The notes beneath the pieces are model-generated. The model saw only the letters and a program-made list of their open reading frames with translations, was not told where the DNA came from and searched no databases. The translations under genes were made by a program, and so were the position numbers. Shown in pieces: positions 52,556 through 63,199 of a DNA stretch of 64,000 bases; within the stretch, counting starts at the first letter, position 1, and each line of letters starts with the position of its first letter. The stretch spans positions 1,178,001-1,242,000 of the forward strand of contig CM059203.1 of assembly GCA_030323885.1 (NCBI GenBank). The letters are read 5' to 3'. This DNA comes from Branchipolynoe longqiensis (Eukaryota; Annelida; Polychaeta; Phyllodocida; Polynoidae).

Positions 52556-54150
52556 TATTTTGCAGTTTCAGGAGATTACTTGGTGGATTCTCTTCCAGGA
52601 GATGGGTTTCTGTACAGGTTGATTACGTTTCTCTCGTATTTGTTATTAGATGTTTGTGGGGATGGGTTTCTGTACAGTTTGGGTACATTTCAGTCACATT
52701 GGTTATTAGATGTTTGTCGGGATGGGGTTCTGGCCAGTTCGAGTACATTTCAGTCGCATTGGTTTTTAGATGGGTGTGGGTTTCTGTACAGTTTGGGTAC
52801 ATTTCAGTCACATTGGTTATTAGATGTTTGTCGGGATGGGGTTCTGTACAGTTTGGGTACATTTCAGTCGCATTGGTTTTTAGATGGGTGTGGGTTTCTG
52901 TACAGTTTGGGTACATTTCAGTCACATTGGTTATTAGATGTTTGAGGGATGGGGTTCTGTACAGTTCGAGTACATTTCAGTCGCATTGGTTTTTAGATGG
53001 GTGTGGGTTTCTGTACAGTTTGGGTACATTTCAGTCACATTGGTTTTTAGATGTTTGTGGGGATGCGGTCTGTACAGTTTGGGTACATTTCAGTCACGTT
53101 GGTTATTAGATGTTTGTAGATGGGGGGTTCTGTACAGTTTGAGTACATTTCAGTCACATTGGTTTTTAGATGTTTGTGGGGATGCGGTCTGTACAGTTTG
53201 GGTACATTTCATTCACATTGGTTTTTAGATGTTTGTGGGGATGCGGTCTGTACAGTTTGGGTACATTTCAGTCGCATTGGTTTTTAGATGTTTGTGGGGA
53301 TGCGGTCTGTACAGTTTGGGTACAGTTCAGTCACGTTGGTTATGAGATGTTTGTGGGGATGGGGTTCTGTACAGTGTGGGTACATTTCAGTCACGTTGGT
53401 TATTAGATGTTTGTGGGGATGCGGTCTGTACAGTTTGGGTACATTTCATTCACATTGGTTTTTAGATGTTTGTGGGGATGCGGTCTGTACAGTTTGGGTA
53501 CATTTCAGTCGCGTTGGTTATTAGATGTTTGTGGGGATGCGGTCTATACAGTTTGGGTACATTTCAGTCACGTTGGTTTTTAGATGTTTGTGGGGATGGG
53601 GTTCTGTACAGTTTGGGTACATTTCAGTCACGTTGGTTATTAGATGTTTGTGGGGATGGGGTTCTGTACAGTTTGGGTACATTTCAGTCACATTGGTTTT
53701 TAGATGTTTGTGGGATGGGGTTCTGTACAGTTTGGGTACATTTCAGTCGCATTGGTTATTAGATGTTTGTCGGGATGGGGTTCTGTACAGTTTGGGTACA
53801 TTTCAGTCACATTGGTTATTAGATGTTTGTGGGATGGGGTTCTGTACAGTTTGGGTACATTTCAGTCGCATTGGTTATTAGATGTTTGTCGGGATGGGGT
53901 TCTGTACAGTTTGGGTACATTTCAGTCACATTGGTTTTTAGATGTTTGTGGGGATGCGGTCTGTACAGTTTGGGTACATTTCAGTCATGTTGGTTTTTAG
54001 ATGTTTGTGGGGATGCGGTCTGTACAGTTTGGGTACATTTCAGTCATGTTGGTTTTTAGATGTTTGTAGATGGGGGGTTCTGTACAGTTTGAGTACATTT
54101 CAGTCGCGTTGGTTTTTAGATGTTTGTGGGGATGGGGTTCTGTAGAGGTC
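52556..54150. repeat. 59-bp minisatellite, about 27 units
   Basis: Unit TTTTTAGATGTTTGTGGGGA, TGCGGTCTGTACAGTTTGGG, TACATTTCAGTCACATTGG. The 59-bp spacing is exact over much of the array (GGTTTTTAGA at 53160, 53219, 53278). Two variants, GATGCGGTCTG and GATGGGGTTCTG, are interspersed, showing unequal exchange of mixed units. Confidence 0.93.
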
Positions 54151-54784
54151 GGTTAAAATCTCAATCATCTCGATTTGTAAAATTGAAGCATAAAGCCTGA
54201 TTTCTTTTATGCAAATTTAATATCCCACCTGGAAATCGCAAACCCCCCATGTTTGGCAGTATTTATCCTAATCAAAACATCTTTGCGATAGTCCAGTTCG
54301 TAATTCAGACCGCACATGCGCAGAAAACAGCCTTTATTCACAGATGTCGCCACTGTGGCCATTCTAAAGGCCAGGTAAAGAGTAGTCAGGTTCCAGTACC
54401 CATGTTTTCCACTGGGTGGCAACCTCTGTTGAAACAAAGGCCAGGGGACCAGACTAGGTAAAAAGGTGCAGGAATATTTACTTATCTATGCAGCTTATAC
54501 GTTATGGCCAGAATAAAAAACTTGTCACAAAAAAAAAGAAAGATATCCTGGTATTATCACTCAGTTTCAGGAGCAATGTCATTAGCAAAATGGCCTTTTT
54601 AGTTCCAACTTCAGTCACTGCATACAGTAAATAGAAGCATTTTAATATTTCAAATTCTTATTGTGCATGCACCAAATATCTCATATTGTGCATGCACCAA
54701 ATATCTTACTTACTAGTGTGTTAGTTGAATATTACAAAATGCTACAAAGCATGGGGCGTTTGCAATTTCCAGGGGGGGTTTGCT
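54151..54784. other. unassigned sequence with a small doublet
   Basis: A 27-bp direct doublet (TTGTGCATGCACCAAATATC twice) lies at 54660-54711. The segment 54340-54460 matches nothing I know. Confidence 0.5.
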
Positions 54785-55018
54785 ATTTCCTAGGAAACTG
54801 GCACTGGCAGCACTTTGACCTGATATCCCACTCAGTCGCATTATCCTGATACTGAACAAACCAGTCCTTGTCACACCATGTTAATACAGAACACAAGGCT
54901 AGGTAGTGACAAGTATAAATTTGGTGTGTTAGCGGTTTGACCCAGTTGAGGTTTAGATTAGCGACCTTCCACACAATAAGCTAGCCAGCACTTTCACCGA
55001 TTCAGCCATCCCAACCGG
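54785..55018 (-). mobile_element. S1b SINE, 3' part missing
   Basis: Inverted body from TTGACCTGATATCCCACTCA at 54818 to the head at 54960-55018 (inverted GACCGGTTGGGATGGCTGAA, then TCGGTGAAAGTGC). The head mixes S1a and S1b features. Confidence 0.75.
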
Positions 55019-55035
55019 TCCATGAAGCTCAGTAA

Positions 55036-55315
55036 AATAAAGGTTGGTTGGTTGTTGGAGTTTTATATCCTGGCAACATCTAAGGTCATATCAGGATGGA
55101 TACCAACTTGTGACAGTGCACACTCATTGCTACTTTATAGTGCAGTACCATCCTTGCCCTATCCTATTAATGCCAAGCACCTGACTAGGAGAGCGACACG
55201 TATAAATTGTTAAGTCTTTGGTTTGACTCGACCAGGGTTCGACACCCGTGGGTTCAAATCCCACGATCTACCAAAACGTGAGACAGACGCTGAACTCATT
55301 CGGTCATCCCGACTG
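55036..55315 (-). mobile_element. S1a SINE with internal deletion
   Basis: Inverted tail AAGGTTGGTTGGTTGTTGGA at 55040, body with about 90 bp missing between TTTATAGTGC and CCTTGCCCTATCC, and head up to CATTCGGTCATCCCGACTGG. The B-box region holds a small palindromic duplication (GTTCGACACCCGTGGGTTC). Confidence 0.82.
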
Positions 55316-55359
55316 GTCAGTAACATAAAGGTGTATTTACACCTACACAACTAAATATA

Positions 55360-55885
55360 TGATGGCAGTTATTTGTACCAGTGTAAAATATTCTGATAAA
55401 CGGCATAGGGGGAATGCAAACGTTCTATCACTGATTGGTGTACATGACCAGGGGCATGTATGTATATATATGTAAGGGTTGGTGGTGCCTGAGTGGGATG
55501 TAAATAGACATAGTGTTCCTGGCAGGTCTGGGTGTGAGGGCACTCAGGGCCTACCCCCTCTGCTGGGATAGGGATCACCACACTCAAGGGTCAAGGTTGC
55601 TGGTGGTCATGGGGCCATACAGCATGTGGTGATGGGCAGACCACTGGTGGCCATGGGGACCAGGAATGCTGGATCCCTATTGGTAGGGCCAAGAATGCTT
55701 GTTTCCCATTGGGGAAAAGGGGTGGGGTGATACTCTACAATGAACCCATGTAACCATATAAATAATAAACCAGAGGGCTTGACTCTCTCTTCTTCTTTAC
55801 ACTTTATACTCTTCCTTTCTCTTTGTCTGTATTGATTGCACTATAGCCTGCCTACACAACCACAGATTCGAGCATTAGCCATTTT
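55360..55885 (+). mobile_element. R repeat, second copy
   Basis: Inverse of 26535-27008: ATGCAAACGTTCTATCACTG, CATGACCAGGGGCATGTATG, GCCTGAGTGGGATGTAAATA, then ACCATATAAATAATAAACCA and CACAACCACAGATTCGAGCA. The TATAAATAATAAAC box followed by a pyrimidine-rich stretch is LTR-like, but there is no coding region beside it. Confidence 0.7.
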
Positions 55886-56229
55886 ACACCAGGATAAAAT
55901 ATCTCCAAAGTTATGCTGATTTCAGCCATTTACTGTGAAAATATCGACAGCATGACAGCTTGGCTTCACACCGCTAGAGATTCGCAAGAAAAAATGTCTT
56001 GATTTCAGGTTATTTTATTGTTATTTGTTTTGGCAACTGCGACTTTCATCCCTGTTTAATTATTAAGCCAATTTTAACAGTGTAAATCCCACGTCCCCAG
56101 TCCGGAGTCCAGATTAACAGCTTTGCAATTATTTAGGATTCTAATAGAAATAATTAATTTCATCATTGAGCACACTCCCAGAAAAGAGTGTTGTCGCGAG
56201 ATGTTGGTAAAACATTGTTTATTGCCTTT
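55886..56229. other. unassigned sequence
   Basis: No repeat or gene recognised. Confidence 0.45.
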
Positions 56230-56960
56230 GCGACCTGTGTTCTTTTGAGTCAAGACCTGTTTGATTAGCCCCAAGACTTGGTTGATTGGCCCCAATACCT
56301 GGTTGATTGGACCCAAGACCTGGTTGATTGGCGCCAAGGCCTGGTTGATTGGCTCCAAGATTTGGTTCATTGGCTCCAATACCTGGTTGATTGGCTTCAA
56401 TGCTTGATTGATTGGCTCCAAGACCTGGAGACTTACTTAATTGGCTCCAATACCTGTTTGCTTGGCTCCAATACCTGTTTGATTGGCTCCACGACCTGGT
56501 TGATTGGCTCCACGACCTGGTTTATTGGCTCCAAGACCAGGTTGATTGGCTACACGACCTGGAGACCTAGTTAATTGGCTCCAAAACATGTTTGATTGGC
56601 ACCAAGACCTGTTTGATTGGCTCCACGACCTGGTTGATTGGCTCCAAGACCAAGTTGATTGGCTACAAGACCTGGAGGCCTGGTTAATTGGCTCCAAGAC
56701 CTGTTTGATTGGCTCCAAGACATGGTTGACTGGCTCCAATACTTGCTTGATTGAATCCTCGGTCAGATTGATTGGCTTCAAGATGTGATTGATTAACTTT
56801 GAATCCCGAATAATTGAATCCTTGGTCAGATTGATTGGCTCCAAGATTTGATTGACTGACTTAAATCCTGACTGATTGAATCCTTGGTCAGATTGATTGG
56901 CTCCAATATTTGATTGCTTGGATCCAGGGACGGATTGTTTCGCTAAGGGGAATGACTGAT
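56230..56960. repeat. 21-bp minisatellite, about 32 units
   Basis: Unit GACCTGGTTGATTGGCTCCA plus A. A 7-codon period gives open frames (LVDWLQD on one strand, EPINQVL on the other). A longer unit with GGAGACCTAGTTAATTGG recurs at 56425, 56560 and 56670, so there is a weak higher-order pattern of about 110-135 bp. Confidence 0.92.
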
Positions 56961-57119
56961 TCGCTCCAGGTGATGAATGATCACGGTGTCGGTTAGTTGC
57001 AGATTATCATGTGAATGTCTGCTCGAGTGCTTTGGGGAGAGTGCAATCTGCTAATAAGCAGGCAAGTTTTACCATTCGGTGATAAATAGGCTAACTAATG
57101 ATAAATTACCCCCTCTCCC

Positions 57120-57690
57120 TGCACACAGAAAACAGTAAATAAAAAAAACCACAAAAAAACCTACAAATAACAAATTAAAAAAATATAAAAAAGTAACGAT
57201 GAATACAATTTACAATGAATAAAAGTAACAATAAAATGTACAATGAATAAAAGTAACACAAAAACAATAAATAGAAATAACAATACATACAAAATAACAA
57301 TGAATTACAGTAAATAGTACTACGTGACAATAAATAGTAATAAATAGTAGTAAATAACAATAAATAATAATTAATAATGAATATCAATAAATAATGTATT
57401 ATAATAAATAACGATACCTAGTAAATAATGATAAATAGTAAATAACAATAAATAGTGAATAGTAATATTTAAAAATAAATGACAATGCACAAAGATAAAT
57501 AGTAAATAACGATAAATAGTAAATAACAATGAATAGTGAATAACAATATTTAAAACTAAATGACAATGCACAACAATAAATAGCCATCAGTAATAAACAC
57601 CCACCAATAATAAATAACAAAAGTGATTGCGTTAATTCATTTAAATAGTTAGTAAATAATAATTAATAGATAATAATTAATAAATAAATA
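57120..57690. repeat. AATAAATAGT-type low-complexity tract
   Basis: Degenerate repeats of AATAGTAAATAACAATAAAT. Two blocks near 57425 and 57490 share a longer unit (AACAATAAATAGTGAATAGT). Confidence 0.88.
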
Positions 57691-57957
57691 ATAAATAAGG
57701 AAGTCAGTTTGAGGCAGTGAGGTTCAGTGAGGTTTGAACGTGTCAGTAACTGGTGTTATTGGTTTGGTGCAGGGTGTGGATTTGGGTCCAAGAGCCTCGC
57801 CTATGTAAGGGAATATCCAATGTAATTGGGGTTAGGAGAGGGCGAGGCAGAGGCCGAGATGGTGACCTTTTCAACCACTGTCGTCACAGGGCCGGTCAGA
57901 TCAATAGGGCGGCTCGAGGCTTCCCGGGCGGCGGCCTTGGGCGCCCGTGAAGGCCGG
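57691..57957. other. GC-richer flank of a P element
   Basis: GGGCGAGGCAGAGGCCGAGA and CTTCCCGGGCGGCGGCCTTG lie at 57838-57940. A similarly GC-rich block adjoins the P element at 59403, on the side with the GCCGGTGTAG end. No coding assignment. Confidence 0.45.
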
Positions 57958-58135
57958 TGTAGGACGTTCAAAACACTACGGCGTTCAAAACACTATGGTA
58001 GTGTTTTGAACCTACGTTCAAAACACTACGGTAGTGTTTTGAACGTAGGTTCAAAACACTACTGTTAAGTTCAAAACACTACCCCTATGTACGTTCAAAA
58101 CACTACCCAAGTTCAAAACACTATCATGACAAGCT
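57958..58135 (+). mobile_element. P element, form 2, with two perfect 14-bp hairpins
   Basis: Starts GGCCGGTGTAGGAC. GTAGTGTTTTGAAC-CTAC-GTTCAAAACACTAC (57998-58029) is followed at once by GTAGTGTTTTGAAC-GTAG-GTTCAAAACACTAC (58031-58062). Further direct copies run to AACACTATCATGACA. A single inverted 39-bp minisatellite unit (AGTATACGCTGATAGTGCTG) follows at 58167. Confidence 0.8.
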
Positions 58136-58199
58136 GACCCTGCTGCGGCGTTTGAAGCAGGTATGAGTAGTATACGCTGATAGTGCTGTGGCGTGTGCA

Positions 58200-58566
58200 C
58201 CACGAACGTCAAAATAAGCCTGAGCGTAAGCCCAACATAACCCAACGTAACGGCTTTTTTTTACAACATATGTGATTTTCGACCAACACGTCGGCGTATG
58301 GCGTCATACGTTAGGTATACATTGGGCATACGTTGGGTACGCTCGGGATACGGCGTCATAGGTCGTCTTAAGTCAGCGTGCATTAAGGCGCTCAACAATT
58401 TGTGTGTATGTTCATATGCTAGAAATTAGTCAGACATACGTTCTGCATACGTTACGTAAGTTGTGTGTACGCCCATTTTTATCCTCCGCCGCTGAAAAGT
58501 TTGACGAATGCCGACGTGCTGGCACATTTTCTAACGTTGAGCACACGCTGACGCCGTACATCTTAT
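58200..58566. other. H4-like interior sequence without recognised ends
   Basis: Rich in TACGTTGGG, GGCGTCATACG and TACGTTACG words in the style of H4 interiors, but no GTCACAC terminus at the left. Probably a decayed H4 relative. Confidence 0.45.
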
Positions 58567-59090
58567 AGGCCTATCACACTACGACGTAACGAGCCAACGT
58601 AAGCCGACGTAGGTGACATGTCCAAAACCTTCGACGTACGACAATGTTGGACAACATAATAGGCCTGTCACACTATGACGTAAGGAGGTAACGTAAGCTG
58701 ACGTAGGTGACGTTTCGTCATTACGTTGAGGTATGTCGGGTTACATCATGCTTACGTTAGACTGACGTCGATTTACGTGGAGTTACGTCAGGTTACGTCG
58801 AGTTACGTCAGCGCACATCCAAGTTTTGGACATGTTCAAAACCTTCGACAACGTTGGACAACGTAATAGGCCTGTCACACTGCGACGTAAGTAGGTAACG
58901 TAAGCTGACGTAGGTGACGTTTCGTCATTACGTTGAGGTACGGCGGGTTACGTCATGTTTATACCTCTGTCACACTATGACGTAACGAGCCAACGTAAGC
59001 CTGACGTGGGCACTTTTCGTCATTACGTTGACGTACGTTGGGTTCTGTTATGATGACGTCAGAATGACGTTAGACTGACCTCGAGCTACG
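58567..59090 (+). mobile_element. serial H4 left ends
   Basis: Four left termini in the same orientation at about 58567 (AGGCCTATCACACTACGACG), 58660, 58867 and 58965 (each AGGCCTGTCACAC or ACCTCTGTCACAC, then a TGACGTAA-type run). Spacing is 93-207 bp and none has a matching right end. TTTTGGACATGTTCAAAACC appears near 58815. It looks like tandem duplication of a left end, or repeated insertion at one hot spot. Confidence 0.75.
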
Positions 59091-59180
59091 TTGCATGAGT
59101 GTGCACTGTCACAAGTCGATACCCGTCCTGATATGACCTTAGATGATGCTAGGACATGAAACATCCAGCAACCCTACTGA
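59091..59180 (+). mobile_element. S1 3'-end fragment
   Basis: TGAGTGTGCACTGTCACAAG to the AAACATCCAGCAACCC tail. Confidence 0.8.
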
Positions 59181-59204
59181 CCAACATTACTACATACTGC
59201 TCCA

Positions 59205-59402
59205 CCCTAAGAAAATAGAGTAGTGTTTTGAACTTAAAGGAAGTGTTTTGAACTTAAGGATAGTGTTTTGAGCGTGGCCACAGTAGTGTTTTGAACTTAC
59301 CGTCAACCAGGTTGAAAACACTACGGTAGTGTTTTGAACCTAGGTTGAAAACACTACCGTAGTGTTTTTGTGGGGTAGTGTTTTGAACTTACTACACCGG
59401 CA
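59205..59402 (-). mobile_element. P element, form 1, second copy
   Basis: Inverse of 23700-23880, from CTAAGAAAATAGAGTAGTG to TTACTACACCGGC. It has about ten GTTCAAAACACTAC or GTTGAAAACACTAC motifs and the shared GCGTGGCCACAGTAGTG spacer. Confidence 0.78.
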
Positions 59403-59669
59403 GTGCGGCGTGCTCAGCCGGGGACCGGGGGGCCGAGGGCCCGGTCTCCCCCGGGGCGGCGCCGTGCTTTGTAGGCGGGCTGTGGTGGGGTGGAGGCGGG
59501 GGCTGGGGGGGGGGGGGGGGGGGGCTGTATGGGCGTGCCTTCAACTCGGGGCACACCGGGGTGTGCATGAAGGGTGAGGCAGGACGGGATATCAACACAC
59601 TGCAGATGAGATATGTGGTGGTGGTGGGGGGGGGGGGGGGGAGCAGGGGAGTAGTGGGGGGAGATGTGG
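59403..59669. other. GC-rich sequence with poly-G tracts
   Basis: Poly-G runs at about 59506-59523 and 59627-59641. The segment 59580-59605 (GGACGGGATATCAACACACTGCAG in part) partly repeats 59720-59745. No gene seen. Confidence 0.5.
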
Positions 59670-59900
59670 CTTTGTTTGTTTATTGGAGTTTCACGTCCTG
59701 GCAACATCTAAGGTCACCAGGACGGGATATCAACAAAGAACAGATGGGATTTAAGGGGGTGTGAGTAGTGTGGGAGACACAGTTTTGTTTGGGGTTTTAC
59801 ATCCTGGCAACATCTGAGGTCATATCAGGACGTGTTCCTACTTGTGACAGTGCACGATCATGGCGGCTTCATAGTGCTGCCACACTGGGAGACCGGCCGT
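59670..59900 (-). mobile_element. two S1 3' fragments in a row
   Basis: 59677-59717 (TTGGAGTTTCACGTCCTGGC, AACATCTAAGG) and 59787-59898 (GGGGTTTTACATCCTGGCAA to CACACTGGGAGACC) are both inverted S1 3' ends truncated at different points. Confidence 0.8.
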
Positions 59901-60104
59901 GAGCTGGAAATGTGCGACGTAAGTAGTAGATGATGATGTGGCCTTGTGTCAGGCACCATTCTCTTCAGCACTATAAATCCACATTCTGAGAGCACCTGGG
60001 CGGGAAACGCGACTATGTAGGCTACTTATCGGAACTATCGAAGATTGCCTCTAGAAAATCGCTGACTCAGCCTGAATTGTGTTTATGGGTATCGATTATT
60101 TAAC

Positions 60105-60445
60105 TGTTTGTTTGTTGTTGTTTTAGGTCCTAGCAACATCTAAGGTCATATCAGGACAGGTACCGACTTGTGACAGTGCGCACTCATGGCAACTTTATAG
60201 TGCTGTCCGACTGGGAAACCAGGCCACTGGCACCATGACCTGGTATCCCACTCAGTCACATTATCCTGACACTGAGCACACCAGTCCTTGCCCTGTCCTA
60301 ATAATGCCGAGCGCCTGGCTAGGAAGCAACAAGTATCAATTTTCAAGTCATTGGTTTGACTCGACCGGGGTTCGAACCCACGACCCCACGATCTACCAGC
60401 ACGGGAGACGGACGCTCTAACTCATTCGGCCATCCCGTCTGGTTA
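60105..60445 (-). mobile_element. S1a SINE, best-preserved copy
   Basis: Inverted copy with tail TTTGTTTGTTGTTGTTTTAG, uninterrupted body, and head with box A region GGCCGAATGAGTTAGAGCG and intact B box GGTTCGAACCC followed by CGGTCGAGTC. A good reference for the family consensus. Confidence 0.93.
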
Positions 60446-61329
60446 TATGAGTTCTTTAGAATAGACTCCAGATCGATGATTGAACTTGAAGTGTGCTAAG
60501 TCAGTTATTTTAATTCCAGATATGAAGTGTTCCATGTGAGTTTTACAATTTGTTAATATGGTTCCGATATCCATTGCTCAATGTTAAGTGTGCTATGGGA
60601 TTTAGGGGGGGGGGAGGTACACTTCAGATATGGCTTTTCTGGACACTAAACAATTTCATTCTAAGTGTAATATAGATGATATTTCTAGAATATGAATATG
60701 TTATTAAACGAGACCAAATAGTTGTGACTAACATCGCAATGAACATCTGGACTAACCATTATCAGTGAACATCCTCGATGCTGACTAAACTTACTAACTA
60801 GATGTTGAGCGCCCAAGTTATTCACCACTTCTTCATTTAAGTCATTTAGTCTTTTGCTTTGGAAAATTCCCCTAGATAAACACTTTGCTGTGTTAAAACG
60901 TGAATATTATAGCCAACCTCAACACAAATTTAACAAGCTCAAACATCTACAGATACTAAATAATCACCATGTACCTGCTACTGTGTGAGAAACAAAATCA
61001 TCTTATCACCTCCTACTGTGTGATAAGATTAAACCACTACTACAGCTGGCCAGCATTGAAAAAAAGCCCGAGCACTCGAGCCTACATGCTATGGACAGTA
61101 TAAACACAGCATAACAAAAATAAAATAAAATTTAATAAAGAGTGGTTGTTAAAATGGGGTGGGCAGATACTTAATGAACTAAAATCATAAAAGATGAAAG
61201 AAATAAAGCCATAACTATGATTCATTCAAACTAATCACCAGCCTCATTTTACCGCCGTGTGTTACCATGGTTTCACAGTAAACAACATGGAGATGGGCTT
61301 TAGCAATAGTCTGATAGTCTGATGGTGAT
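60446..61329. other. unassigned AT-rich sequence, about 880 bp
   Basis: No recognised repeat, RNA gene or coding frame. It contains a poly-G run of about 11 bp at 60606. Confidence 0.45.
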
Positions 61330-61655
61330 ACGTTGGATGGTTGTTGGAGTTTTACGTCGAAGGTCATATCAGGGCGGGTACCGACTGGCAACAGTGCGCA
61401 CTCATGGTGACTTTATAGTGCTGCCAAATTGGGAAACCAGGCCACCAGTACCATGACCTGATATTCCAGGGAGTCATATTATCCTGACATTGAGCCAACC
61501 AGTCCTTGCCCTATCCTAATAATGCCGAGCACCTGGCTAGGAAGCGACAAGTATACATTTTTAAGTCATTGGTTTGACTCGACCAGTTTTCGAACTCAAC
61601 TGCCATCTACCAAATCGTGAGATGAACGCTCAACTCATTTGGCCATCAAGTAGCG
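61330..61655 (-). mobile_element. S1a SINE, near full length
   Basis: Inverted tail GGATGGTTGTTGGAGTTTTA at 61334, body with CCTAGCAACATC deleted near the end, and head up to CTCATTTGGCCATCAAG. The B box has drifted (TTTTCGAACTC). Confidence 0.87.
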
Positions 61656-61859
61656 TTAGTCGTTTCCATCTGGTTATCTGCGAGTGAGTGATATTGAACC
61701 GGGACAAATAGATACCACGCACAGGACGCACCGCAGATCTGGTACGTGGATACTTATACATGCATGACAACATAAAATATAGATAAAATTATATTTGTGT
61801 TTAAAGCTGGAGCGCTACAACTGATTCCCCCACCCTCACATCCCCACATTACCACACCG

Positions 61860-63040
61860 CCACCCCCACATCCCCACCCACCGCCCCATGCCGCTGGTAG
61901 CTCATCACCTCTTGCTGCTGGTACCTCACCGCCCCATGCTGCTGGTACCTCATCGCCCCATCCCGCTGGTACCTCATTGCCCCTTGCCGCTGGTACCTCA
62001 TCACCCCATGCCGCTGGTACCTCATCGCCTCTTGCCGCTGGTACCTCATCGCCCCATGCCGCTGGTACCTCATTGCCCCTTGCCGCTGGTACCTCATCGC
62101 CCCTTGCCGCTGGTACCTCACCGCCCCTTGCTGCTGGTACCTCATCACCCCATGCCGCTGCTACCTCATCACCCCATGCCGCTGCTACCTCATCGCCTCA
62201 TGCCACTGGTAGCTCATCACCCCTTGCCGCTGGTACCTCATCGCCCCCTCCACTGGTACCCACGCTGCCGCTGTACCTCATCGCCCATGCCGCTGGTACC
62301 TCAGCCCCTTGCCGCTGGTACCTCATCGCCGCCTTTGCCGCTGGTACCTCATCGCCCCATGCCGCTGGTACCTCATCGCCCCTTGCCGCTGGTACCTCAT
62401 CGCCCCATGCCGCTGGTACCTCATCGCCCCTTGCCGCTGGTACCTCATCGCCCCATGCCGCTGGTACCTCATCGCCCCTTGCCGCTGGTACCTCATCGCC
62501 CCTTGCCGCTGGTACTTCACCACCCCTTGCCGCTGGTACCTCATCACCCCTTGCCACTGGTACCTCAGCGCCCCATGCCGCTGGTACCTCACCGCCCCAT
62601 GCCGCTGGTACCTCATCGCCCCTTGCCACTGGTACCTCACTGCCCCTTGCCGCTGGTACCTCATCGCCCCTTGCCGCTGGTACCTCACTGCCCCTTGCCG
62701 CTGGTACCTCATCGCCCCTTGCCACTGGTACCTCATCGCCCTTGCCGCTGGTACCTCACTGCCCCATGCCGCTCGTACCTCACCGCCCCATGCCGCTGGT
62801 ACCTCATCGCCCTTGCCGCTGGTACCTCATCGCCCCATGCCACTGGTTCCTCACCGCTCCTTGCTGCTGGTACCTCATCATATCTTGCCACTGGTTCCTC
62901 ACCGCCCCTTGCCGCTGGTACCTCATCGCTCCTTGCCGCTCGTACCTCACCGCCCCATGCCGCTCGTACCTCATCGCCCCTTGCCGCCGCTACCTCACTG
63001 CCCCTTGCCGCGGGTACTTTCTCGCCCCTTCCCTGGTGCC
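61860..63040. repeat. 24-bp minisatellite, about 48 units
   Basis: Unit CTGGTACCTCATCGCCCCTT plus GCCG, each with a GGTACC site. It sits in a 432-codon frame (61797-63095) reading as AAGTSSPL octapeptides. However, single-base indels at about 62240-62330 and 62735 onward switch register inside the array, and five other frames are open too, so this is not a maintained coding repeat. Two variants (CCTTG and CCATG) are interspersed. Confidence 0.93.
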
Positions 63041-63199
63041 ATATGCATTGCGCGGTGTTGCGCTACAAAACGGTCTTGGCGGAATCCCCAGTTAGCGGCT
63101 AAACCGCACTGCACCAGAAGCGGTGTTAGTGCTCACCCCGCCTGTACACTAGTACCCTTCATGCAGGTTTCATGTAAACCAGCGGTTAGCTGCATTCAA

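Noticed and set aside
61797..63095. 432-codon open frame with AAGTSSPL octapeptide repeats, like a mucin-type or cell-surface repeat protein
   Set aside because: The array is open in several frames on both strands, and single-base indels change register within it. There is no signal peptide or flanking domain.
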